From: Candidatus Latescibacterota bacterium
Lineage (GTDB): Bacteria > Latescibacterota > 4484-107 > B68-G9
Assembly: GCA_012962735.1 (NCBI GenBank)
Contig: DTXA01000574.1
Location: forward strand, 1 to 11,741
DNA length: 11,741 nucleotides
Reading direction: 5' to 3'
The translations under genes and the position numbers were made by a program. Positions 1 through 6,678 of the stretch are shown one piece after another (position 1 is the first letter of the stretch; each line of letters opens with the position of its first letter). The notes under the pieces were generated by a model. That model had not been told where the DNA came from. It made no database searches and worked only from the letters and a program-made list of their open reading frames with translations.

Positions 1-696
1 TATGAGCGGTTGGGGCTTAAACACATAGCTATAGTCCGTGTGAACGACCGGTACGGAAGGGTTGGGGTGAAGGAGTTCAGGGAGGCTTCCCAGAGGCTGG
101 GAAGGCCGGTGCTTTTTGAGGTGCGGTATCCTAGAATGAGCACCGATTTTTCGGCGCAGCTTGCCAGGCTGGAGGCCACAAGGGATATCGTGGACGGGAT
201 TTTGGCCTGGGGGAACGACTACGAAACAGCTCACCTCGTCAAGAAGCTGAGGGAACGAGGGTTCGATATCCCCATATTCTGCTCTGACAGGGTGATAACG
301 GACAGGTTCCTTAAGATAGCTGGCCCTGCAGCCGAGGGGGTGATAGCTTCCTCCCCCTGGAACCCCGAGAGCAAGGACCCTGTGTACCTGGATTTCAAGA
401 AGCGGTACGAGGAGAGGTACGGCGTGCCGCCCGAGACATATGCGGCCCATGCGTACGACGGTATGAACATGCTGATCCAGGCGATAGAGAAGGCGGGGCT
501 TAACAGGGCGAAGATAAGGGACGCCTTGGACGAGTACCGCATACATCCATATCACGGCGTAACCGGCACGATCATCCTCAACGACATATACACCGATGTA
601 GGGCCGGTCTCGATCGCCATCGTCAAGAACGGAAAGTTCGAGTTTTACTCCGAAGAGGAGTTGGGCATCCACCTCTACCGGTATGTCAAACGGTAA
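1..696 (+). CDS. ABC transporter substrate-binding protein, HAAT/LivJ type (5' partial)
   Basis: The reading frame is open from base 1, so the start and the N-terminal half lie outside the window; 231 residues remain. They match the C-terminal part of type I periplasmic binding proteins of the branched-chain amino acid/amide family (Peripla_BP_6): an IAIVRVNDRYGRVGVKEF segment, a TDFSAQLARL segment, and the closing YAAHAYDGMNMLIQAIEKAG block typical of the family. The protein would bind a small ligand, commonly an amino acid or amide, in the periplasm and deliver it to an ABC permease. The ligand cannot be read from the sequence. It is clearly paralogous to the binding protein at 1269-2489, with co-linear motifs over its whole length, and the two flank a multiheme cytochrome. 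It ends in TAA 9 nt before the cytochrome start, consistent with one transcript. Family call is firm; substrate unknown. Confidence 0.9.
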   Translation, partial: YERLGLKHIAIVRVNDRYGRVGVKEFREASQRLGRPVLFEVRYPRMSTDFSAQLARLEATRDIVDGILAWGNDYETAHLVKKLRERGFDIPIFCSDRVITDRFLKIAGPAAEGVIASSPWNPESKDPVYLDFKKRYEERYGVPPETYAAHAYDGMNMLIQAIEKAGLNRAKIRDALDEYRIHPYHGVTGTIILNDIYTDVGPVSIAIVKNGKFEFYSEEELGIHLYRYVKR

Positions 697-705
697 GGGG
701 ACAAG

Positions 706-1266
706 GTGCGGGGGATATCGCCTGCAGTAGTCATCCTTGCTGGGTTTCTGGCGGCTGTGTCCTGGCTTATGGCCCAGGAGGGGAAAAGAACCCCTAAATA
801 TGTGGGCGTTGAGAAGTGCATCTCCTGCCACCGGGCGGATTCGCTTGGGAACCAGTTCCGCAGGTGGCTCGGGACCCCTCACTCCAGATCCTGGGTTATG
901 CTGCAGATGAAGAAGGCCAGGGAGCACGCCCACGGAATGGGCGTAGAGGACCCACAGAAGAGCCTCCTATGCCTCAAGTGCCACGCTACGGCAGCCGAGG
1001 ACACTTCCCTCTGGTACAGAAGCTTCCATCCCGAAGACGGCGTCCAGTGCGAGGCCTGCCACGGGCCGGGGAGCGTGCATGCCGAGCTTATGATGGAGCA
1101 GATGGAAGCCGGAGGAGAGGGGGTGCCAGAGGGGGCTATGTTGCCGAAGCCTAAGGGGGAGAAATTCTGCCTGACCTGTCACCAGGGGGCGCCGCATCCC
1201 GTAGAGAAGTTCTATTACAAGAAGGCCTGGAAGCGTATCTGTCATCCGCTGCCCAAGGACAGATAG
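706..1266 (+). CDS. tetraheme c-type cytochrome, cytochrome c554-like family
   Basis: This 186-residue protein has four covalent heme motifs CXXCH, at about residues 38-42 (CISCH), 89-93 (CLKCH), 115-119 (CEACH) and 155-159 (CLTCH). A hydrophobic N-terminal segment (about residues 5-22) is a signal peptide or membrane anchor, so the hemes should be attached outside the cytoplasmic membrane. The KYVGVEKCISCH opening, a GTPHSRSW segment and the GVQCEACHGPGSVH block resemble the cytochrome c554/c-prime family (PF13435) of electron-transfer proteins. Further His residues (near residues 59, 74, 76, 108, 125, 164 and 180) could be distal heme ligands. The start is GTG at 706, preceded by GGGG at 697-700, because the signal sequence begins there and no ATG fits. 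It lies 9 nt after one binding-protein gene and 2 nt before another, so it is probably co-expressed with both. Its electron partners are not in view. Confidence 0.9.
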   Translation: MRGISPAVVILAGFLAAVSWLMAQEGKRTPKYVGVEKCISCHRADSLGNQFRRWLGTPHSRSWVMLQMKKAREHAHGMGVEDPQKSLLCLKCHATAAEDTSLWYRSFHPEDGVQCEACHGPGSVHAELMMEQMEAGGEGVPEGAMLPKPKGEKFCLTCHQGAPHPVEKFYYKKAWKRICHPLPKDR

Positions 1267-1268
1267 CT

Positions 1269-2489
1269 ATGCTCTTGATATGGTTTGTGGTTTTGGCACT
1301 GGGGGGGATGGGTTCGGCTAGTCCCCCCTCGCCGTATAAGGGCCAAGCTTACAGGAGCCTTCCGGATACCGTGAGGTTCTATGGACCCAGGAAGGCCCGT
1401 GGGGATACGGTGGTACCTGAAGTGAGGATTGGGCTTTTCGGCCCAGCCTTGAAGCCCAAGTTGGGGATATCCACCCCTCAAATGGCCCTTATAGGTCGGA
1501 GCCTCTTCCGGGGAGCGCAGATGGCGGTAGAGGAGGCGAACTCTGAGGGCGGATACAAGGGGAGGCCGTTCCGCATAGTACATAGGGAGGTGGACGGCCC
1601 ATGGGGGGGGGCCAGTAAGGAGATGGTGAGGCTAGTGTACGAGGACGGGGTCTGGGCTGTGTTGGGTTCCGTGGACGGGCCGAACTCCCACATAGCCGAG
1701 CAGATATGCACGAAGGCGTGGGTTCCTGTGGTCACGCCGACCTCCACAGACCCCTCACTCACCCAGGTGAACGACCCCTGGCTTTTCCGTTGTATCCCCA
1801 CGGACGAACGCCAGGCCCAGGCTTTGGCAGAATACATATTCCGCACGAGGGGGTATACTGAGGTCGGGGGTGTGTTGTTGGACGACGACAACGAGAACTA
1901 CGGCAGGATAGGGATGAGGGAGTTCGAGCAGGCGGCAGGGAGGATGGGCCACCCCTTAGTGCTCAAGGTGGGGTTCAAGCTGAGGCAGACCGATTTTTCC
2001 AAACAGGTAGAACTTATAAGGAAAACGAACCCACAGGCTTTGGTCATCTGGGGGACTCCCGAGGAGTCTGGGAGGTTCGTGAGGGCCCTGAAGGAGGCCG
2101 GGCTTTCTCAGCAAGTCTTCGGGAGCAGCGCTTTAGCTGTGCCGATATTCCTTAAGGCGGCGGGCAGATGGGCGGAGGGGGCTACAGTCGTGTACCCTTA
2201 CGACCCTTCAAGGCCGGACTCCCTGACGCAGGAGTTCAACCGCAAGTTCGCCAAGCGCTATGGGGAGCCCCTGGACTTCTATGCGGCATATGCGTACGAT
2301 GGGATGAGGATGATCATATCCGCCGTAAGGAAGGCGGGGCTGAATCAGGGTCACATCAGGGATGCCTTAGCAGGAACCAGGGACTTCCCAGGGGTCACAG
2401 GACCCATCACCTTGGACGGTTCAGGGAACAGGGTTGCGCCTGTAGCCTTAGCCATAGTGAGAGGAGGGAAGTTCGTTAGGGTGGAATAG
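1269..2489 (+). CDS. ABC transporter substrate-binding protein, HAAT/LivJ type
   Basis: This is a complete 406-residue type I periplasmic binding protein (Peripla_BP_6 fold). A hydrophobic N-terminus (about residues 1-18, ending near GMGSAS) looks like a secretion signal, although it lacks the usual basic residues before the hydrophobic core. A linker of about 35 residues precedes the first lobe, which opens at VRIGLFGP. Family motifs follow: RGAQMAVEEANSEGGYKG, the ligand-loop-like VLGSVDGPNSHIAEQI and PVVTPTSTDPSLT, NENYGRIGMREFEQAA, and the closing YAAYAYDGMRMIISAVRKAG. It begins 2 nt after the cytochrome stop, so translational coupling is likely. It is a paralog of the partial binding protein at the window start, which suggests a local duplication with the cytochrome now between the copies. 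Ligand unknown; amino acids, amides or short-chain compounds are typical of the family. Its 3' end is convergent with the GH3 remnant. Confidence 0.92.
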   Translation: MLLIWFVVLALGGMGSASPPSPYKGQAYRSLPDTVRFYGPRKARGDTVVPEVRIGLFGPALKPKLGISTPQMALIGRSLFRGAQMAVEEANSEGGYKGRPFRIVHREVDGPWGGASKEMVRLVYEDGVWAVLGSVDGPNSHIAEQICTKAWVPVVTPTSTDPSLTQVNDPWLFRCIPTDERQAQALAEYIFRTRGYTEVGGVLLDDDNENYGRIGMREFEQAAGRMGHPLVLKVGFKLRQTDFSKQVELIRKTNPQALVIWGTPEESGRFVRALKEAGLSQQVFGSSALAVPIFLKAAGRWAEGATVVYPYDPSRPDSLTQEFNRKFAKRYGEPLDFYAAYAYDGMRMIISAVRKAGLNQGHIRDALAGTRDFPGVTGPITLDGSGNRVAPVALAIVRGGKFVRVE

Positions 2490-3535
2490 ACTCAATCGGG
2501 CCGACCTGCTCTGAGCCTCCACTGAGGCGGGGGATATCGGCCCTTATGGAGGGAGTGCCGCTGGTGGAGATACCGGAAACGGCGTTTCCGCCTTCCTCTC
2601 CCGGCAGCCATGCCTCCACGATCGCCACATCCGAGTTTTTGGCCACCTCGACCGCCTTGGTAAATCCCTCTTTCGTTCCGCCGAACACTTCGCACCCCTT
2701 GGCATATCGGACGATGGTCTTCTCCGAAACCTTGGCCCTGATCCCGTCTGTGACAGCTATCGAACCTATGTCCTTTTTGAGCGGGAGGAGGCCGCCCTCG
2801 TTTTTGAAGAGGACTATGGATTCGCGGGCGATCTTTAAGACCAGCGAGCGATGTTCCAGTGCGTCGAAGGCCGAAAGAGCCTTCTCCGGCTCGACGAGGA
2901 AATCCTCGAGAAGTCTGAGGCTCATCTTGACGGTCAAAACCCTCCTCACGGCTTCATCGATCAAAGCCTCGGATATGAGACCCTCTTCGACGGCCTGTAT
3001 GTAGAAGCGGCTCGCCGTAACAGTTGATCCTCTTTGACCTCAGCTTCCCTGACAGCAGCCTCGAACGGGAAGAGGAATATCTCCCTGAACTCCCTCATCC
3101 CTACATGGACAGGGGCCGTGTTCCTTCCTCCTTTTGACGTAGGCGACTCCCATACAGACGACCAAGTAATGGTCCTCGCCCAGCGTCTCCTCGATCCTTC
3201 CCCATCTTCGGGCTCCCATGTGCTCGCAAGCCCGATCGCCTGCGGATAGGTGGTGGTGCGGTTTGCCATAAATCCGCTTAAGCACTCCTCGTGAACGATG
3301 GCCGGTATTCCGTCCCTGAGACCTCATTTGCGAGCTCGGCTGCCCCTTTGGGGTCCAACTTGGACCATCCGACGATCCGGGTTATCTGTCCTATGCCGTT
3401 TGGGATGACCTTGAGCGCTTTCTCCGGGGAGAATTTGCCATCTTCCGAAAGGTCCCCGATCGAGGCCAAGCTGTGCGATCTTCTCCTCGAGGGTCATCCT
3501 GCCGAGCAGTTCCTCAACATCGATGTAAGTTCCAT
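2476..3535 (-). pseudogene. decayed glycoside hydrolase family 3 (beta-glucosidase/beta-xylosidase type) gene
   Basis: Reading the minus strand from about 3535 down to 2578 gives successive pieces of a family 3 glycoside hydrolase in the right order but in changing frames: ELLGRMTLEEKIAQLG, SEDGKFSPEKALKVIPNG, IPAIVHEECLSGFMA, YPQAIGLASTWEPE, RWGRIEETLGEDHYL, APVHVGMREFREIFLF, CYGEPL, AVEEGLISEALIDEAVRRV, IARESIVLFKNEGGLLPL and EAWLPGEEGGNAV. An intact enzyme is about 750-800 residues; about 320 codons remain. The nucleophile region (normally an SDW/SDY-like motif) is deleted between the VREAEVK and CYGEPL fragments. At least two losses look in-frame: after GSIAV (about 2754) and after DVAIV (about 2618). 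The C-terminal fibronectin-like domain is absent, and 2490-2577 shows no clear homology. The likely old ATG at 3535-3533, behind AAAGGAGGA, now runs into a stop after about 13 codons. It cannot make an active enzyme. Confidence 0.9.
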
Positions 3536-3540
3536 CGCCT

Positions 3541-3608
3541 TCCTCCTTTATCTGGGAGAAAAGGTAGAAAAATTTTTACAAGCTAGAGTGTTCTATGCCC
3601 AATGTCAA
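3541..3608 (-). promoter_or_regulatory. sigma-70-type promoter and ribosome binding site of the GH3 remnant
   Basis: On the minus strand a perfect TTGACA (3608-3603) is followed after exactly 17 nt by TAGCTT (3585-3580), which keeps the three most conserved -10 bases. The strong Shine-Dalgarno AAAGGAGGA (3549-3541) sits 5 nt before an ATG at 3535-3533. A quasi-palindrome of GGGG, an A/T core and CCCC (3609-3624) abuts the -35 box and could be an operator. The arrangement fits transcription into the GH3 pseudogene. It is inferred from sequence only. Confidence 0.55.
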
Positions 3609-3749
3609 GGGGATATATAACCCCATAGCACGCCCGGTAATCCTCTTGCACGACCCCCAGAATGGAGTTATCTTCAATCTATCTGAGAAGCGGCGCCCCC
3701 TTGCGTCGGGATAACATTTTCGATACCTTAGGAAAGGACTTCCCCAAAT

Positions 3750-3788
3750 ATAGCCCCAAAGTGGGGGCGTATGACCATATGCCTCTAC
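3750..3788 (+). repeat. interspersed palindromic repeat, copy 1
   Basis: Bases 3750-3776 match 8531-8557 at 25 of 27 positions (differences at 3763 and 3774). In this copy the second half is a near-palindrome: 3761-3773 can pair with 3776-3788 over 13 consecutive base pairs, three of them G-U wobbles, leaving a tiny AC loop. The wobbles mean the RNA would fold better than the DNA. A shorter alternative hairpin uses GCCCC at 3753-3757 with the G-run just downstream. It lies 29 nt before the ftsK start, within the ftsK leader. It resembles the REP-like small palindromes scattered between genes in many bacteria; whether it regulates ftsK is unknown. Confidence 0.7.
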
Positions 3789-3816
3789 TTCGCTCAGATA
3801 CTTTTTGGAGGCAAAG

Positions 3817-5841
3817 ATGACCTCTAAGTCCAATCTGCGGAGATCTCGTTGGGCCTCGGGCCTGGTTTTAATCGGACTTGGGGCGTTCTTAGGGCTAAGC
3901 TTTCTTTCGTGGACTACCGAAGACGCAGGGCTTCCCCCGGGGCAGGTCAGGAACTGGGGAGGGGTGGCCGGTGCACGTCTGGCCCGATGGGGGTTCGGGC
4001 TTTTCGGGTACGGGGTCTGGCTGACGCCTGTCCTGGCGTTCGTATGGGGGTGGCGGCTGTTGAGGGGGTTACTCCTGCGGAGGCTGGCTTTGCGCTCTGC
4101 GGGATGGGGGGTCTTAGTCGTACTCTTGGACACCTTAGCAGCCCGGGTGTCCCCTCGGTGGGGGGGACGGGTGGGGGCCCTGCTGAACTCCAGGGTGTTC
4201 TACCCATACCTAGGCCGGATCGGCTCCCTTTTAGCCTTAGGAGTGCTGTTGGTCGCCCTCGTCCCGTTCTTGGTGAAGTTCCCCAAGCTGCCCAGGGCGC
4301 GCAGGCCCCGTCCTCTCAAGAAGCCGGCCAAGAAGCCTGCCCGCAGGCCGGCCGAGCCGAGGCCGGAACCTCCCCCCGAGGAGGGACGTCCCGAGGTCGA
4401 GGAATCCAATGCATCGGACGGAGGATATCGACCCCCTCCGATATCCCTCCTCTCCCCTCCAAAGGGGCTCGGAAGGCCGGAGGAGCGAATCCTCAAGGAG
4501 GGGGCCAGGCGCATAGAGGAACTTCTGGCCGACTTCGGGATAGAGGGTAAAGTCGTAAGGGCGCACCCGGGGCCTGTGGTGACCCTGTACGAGGTGGAAC
4601 CCGGGTCCGGGGTGAAGGTGAGCCGGATAGCGGCCTTGGCTGACGACCTGGCCAGGGGGATGAAGGCCAGCAGGATAAGGGTTCAGGCTCCGATCCCGGG
4701 GACCGGGACAGTAGGGGTGGAGGTCCCAAACCCCAAGCCCTCGGTGGTGTATTTCCGGGAGGTTGTGGAGTCTGAGGCCTTTCGGTCGCCGACCTCGCCG
4801 CTGACCCTGGGGCTGGGGGTGGACATCTCGGGGGAGCCATTTTGCGCGGACCTGGCCCGGATGCCCCACCTTCTGATAGCCGGGGCAACGGGGTCGGGTA
4901 AGTCCACCTGCTTGAACACCATCATCGCGAGCGTGCTTTTCAAGGCCGGACCTCGCGACGTCCGGTTTTTGATGATAGACCCCAAGATGTTGGAGCTTTC
5001 GCCCTATAACGATATCCCCCACCTGCTGACCCCCGTGTTGACCCAGCCCAGAAGGGCAGCCGAGGCCCTGAGGTGGGCGGTAGGGGAGATGGAGAGGCGC
5101 TATCAGGTGCTGGCAAGGCACACCGTCCGCCACATAGCGGACTTCCGCAGGAAGGCCTCTGGGGAGGAGCAGATGCCCTATATAGTGGTGGTGGTGGATG
5201 AGCTGGCAGACCTTATGCTGGTCCTCGGCCCCGAGATAGAGGACTCCCTGGCGAGGCTCGCGCAGATGGCCCGAGCGGTGGGAATCCATTTGGTGGTGGC
5301 CACCCAGAGGCCCAGTGTTGACGTGATCACCGGGGTGATCAAGGCCAACTTTCCGTCCAGGATAGCCTTCCAGGTGGCATCTAAGGTGGACTCCCGGACG
5401 GTCTTAGACAGGCACGGGGCGGAGAAGCTATTGGGTAGGGGGGACATGCTGTTTTTGCCTCCAGGTTCCCCGGAGCCCGTCCGCCTGCACGGGGCTTATA
5501 TCTCGGACGAGGAGGTGGAGGGGATAGTGAAATGGGTGAAGGGACAGGGGCCGAGGCTCCCCCAGTTGGAGTTCCCGGAGGAGGGGCCCCAGGAGGCCGG
5601 GGATTGGGACCCTCTCTTCGGGAAGGCCGTCCGGCTGGTGGTGTTGCATGGGCAGGCATCGGCATCCTTCCTCCAGCGGAGGTTGAAGATCGGATACGCC
5701 AGGGCGGGAAGGCTGATGGACCAGCTCGAGGCCGCCGGGGTGGTGGGTCCTCCGGTCGAGGGGGGAAGGCCGAGGGAGGTCCTGGTGGGGGAGGAGTACA
5801 TAGAGCAGTTGGGAGGGGAAGGTGAGGGAGATAAGGGCTGA
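3817..5841 (+). CDS. ftsK: FtsK/SpoIIIE-family DNA translocase
   Basis: This hexameric, ATP-driven motor pumps chromosomal DNA at the division septum and assists dimer resolution. ATG 3817 is chosen because GGAGG at 3807-3811 sits 5 nt upstream; a TTG at 3805 would overlap that site. The product is 674 residues, a compact FtsK. Four hydrophobic segments (about 13-32, 57-80, 93-108 and 134-154) anchor it in the membrane. A Pro/Arg/Glu-rich linker (about 155-215) leads into the alpha/beta motor, with Walker A GATGSGKST at 356-364, Walker B VVVVDE ending at 462, and the FtsK-type ATQRPSVDVITG segment near 495-506. A C-terminal winged-helix gamma domain (about 598-664) would read orienting DNA octamers. 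The leader carries repeat copy 1; a weak promoter (TTGCGT 3701-3706, 17 nt, TACCTT 3724-3729) is possible. The 3' end overlaps the fumarase gene by 20 nt. Confidence 0.96.
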   Translation: MTSKSNLRRSRWASGLVLIGLGAFLGLSFLSWTTEDAGLPPGQVRNWGGVAGARLARWGFGLFGYGVWLTPVLAFVWGWRLLRGLLLRRLALRSAGWGVLVVLLDTLAARVSPRWGGRVGALLNSRVFYPYLGRIGSLLALGVLLVALVPFLVKFPKLPRARRPRPLKKPAKKPARRPAEPRPEPPPEEGRPEVEESNASDGGYRPPPISLLSPPKGLGRPEERILKEGARRIEELLADFGIEGKVVRAHPGPVVTLYEVEPGSGVKVSRIAALADDLARGMKASRIRVQAPIPGTGTVGVEVPNPKPSVVYFREVVESEAFRSPTSPLTLGLGVDISGEPFCADLARMPHLLIAGATGSGKSTCLNTIIASVLFKAGPRDVRFLMIDPKMLELSPYNDIPHLLTPVLTQPRRAAEALRWAVGEMERRYQVLARHTVRHIADFRRKASGEEQMPYIVVVVDELADLMLVLGPEIEDSLARLAQMARAVGIHLVVATQRPSVDVITGVIKANFPSRIAFQVASKVDSRTVLDRHGAEKLLGRGDMLFLPPGSPEPVRLHGAYISDEEVEGIVKWVKGQGPRLPQLEFPEEGPQEAGDWDPLFGKAVRLVVLHGQASASFLQRRLKIGYARAGRLMDQLEAAGVVGPPVEGGRPREVLVGEEYIEQLGGEGEGDKG

Positions 5842-6664
5842 GCGTATCTCGGAGGCCGTGGCCGAGCTGTGCGTCCGGGCTAACTATCGTTTAGGGGAGG
5901 ATGTGATGAGGGCCCTCGAGGAGGCCCTGGAGCGAGAGAATTCGGATGCCGGTCGGTGGGCTTTAGAGCAGGTGGTACGGAACGCCCGGATAGCCATGGA
6001 GGGGGAGTTCCCCATCTGTCAGGACACGGGGCTGGCCGTGGTGTTCGTGCGGGTGGGGCAGGAGGTATATGTGACGGGGGGAAGCTTGGAGGAGGCGGTC
6101 CAGGAGGGGGTGAGGAGGGGGTACAGGGAGGGGTACCTGAGAAAGTCTACAGTACGGGACCCCCTTAGGAGGGAGAACACCGGGGACAATACCCCGGCTG
6201 TGGTGCACTACAGGATAGTACCGGGTGATGGCCTGGAGATCGCACTTATGGCTAAGGGGGCTGGGAGCGAGAATATGAGCGGGGTTCGGATGTTGACGCC
6301 CGCTGAAGGCATTGAGGAGGTGAAGGCCTTTGTGGTGGAGCAGGTCAGGACAGCAGGGGCCAAACCCTGTCCCCCGGTGATCGTGGGGGTAGGGATCGGA
6401 GGGACGTTCGAGAGGTGCGCCCTCTTGGCCAAGGAGGCGCTCCTGAGGCCAGTGGGGGAGCGGCATCCGGACCCGTTCTATGCGGAGATGGAGGAGGAGC
6501 TCTTGGCCGAGATCAACGCCTTGGGGATCGGCCCGCAGGGGTTTGGGGGGAAGGTCACGGCCTTAGACGTCCACATAGAGGCCGTGCCCTGCCACATAGC
6601 TTCCCTTCCCGTGGCGGTGAACCTGCAATGCCATGCGGCCAGACATGCAACCGTGAGGCTGTAA
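5822..6664 (+). CDS. class I fumarate hydratase (or tartrate dehydratase), alpha subunit
   Basis: The 280-residue product is a stand-alone alpha subunit of the oxygen-sensitive [4Fe-4S] hydro-lyases, which interconvert fumarate and L-malate in the TCA cycle; L-tartrate dehydratase is the close alternative. Cluster ligands are most likely C66 (in PICQDTG), C183 (in KPCPPVIVGVGIGG) and C270 (in NLQCHAARH), whose spacing agrees with characterised class I fumarases. ENTGDNTPAVVHY (118-130) and KGAGSENMS (145-153) are further family signatures. The GTG start is supported by a typical N-terminus (ISEAVAELCVRANYRL) and by GGGAGGGG just upstream. It begins inside the last 20 nt of ftsK, and dapA follows after 14 nt. 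The beta subunit, normally encoded next door, is absent here, so the enzyme depends on a partner encoded elsewhere. Confidence 0.92.
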   Translation: MREIRAERISEAVAELCVRANYRLGEDVMRALEEALERENSDAGRWALEQVVRNARIAMEGEFPICQDTGLAVVFVRVGQEVYVTGGSLEEAVQEGVRRGYREGYLRKSTVRDPLRRENTGDNTPAVVHYRIVPGDGLEIALMAKGAGSENMSGVRMLTPAEGIEEVKAFVVEQVRTAGAKPCPPVIVGVGIGGTFERCALLAKEALLRPVGERHPDPFYAEMEEELLAEINALGIGPQGFGGKVTALDVHIEAVPCHIASLPVAVNLQCHAARHATVRL

Positions 6665-6678
6665 ACCGAGGAGGGGAT

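Noticed and set aside
2498..2543. Possible terminator after the second binding protein: GGGCCGA (2498-2504) / TCGGCCC (2537-2543), with an inner GCCTC/GAGGC stem.
   Set aside because: The outer loop is 32 nt, the inner stem only 5 bp, and there is no T-run, so a terminator call is not supported.
3661..3749. Possible further gene fragment upstream of ftsK (an open minus-strand stretch rich in Arg/Lys).
   Set aside because: No recognisable family motif in any frame, and the open stretch largely reflects an antisense shadow continuing from ftsK.
3805..3816. Alternative TTG start of ftsK at 3805.
   Set aside because: It would overlap the GGAGG ribosome binding site that is ideally spaced for ATG 3817.
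4237..5289. Long open frame (350 codons) on the minus strand opposite ftsK.
   Set aside because: It is antisense to the FtsK motor with low-complexity Pro/His/Gly-rich translation, typical of shadows in G-rich genes.
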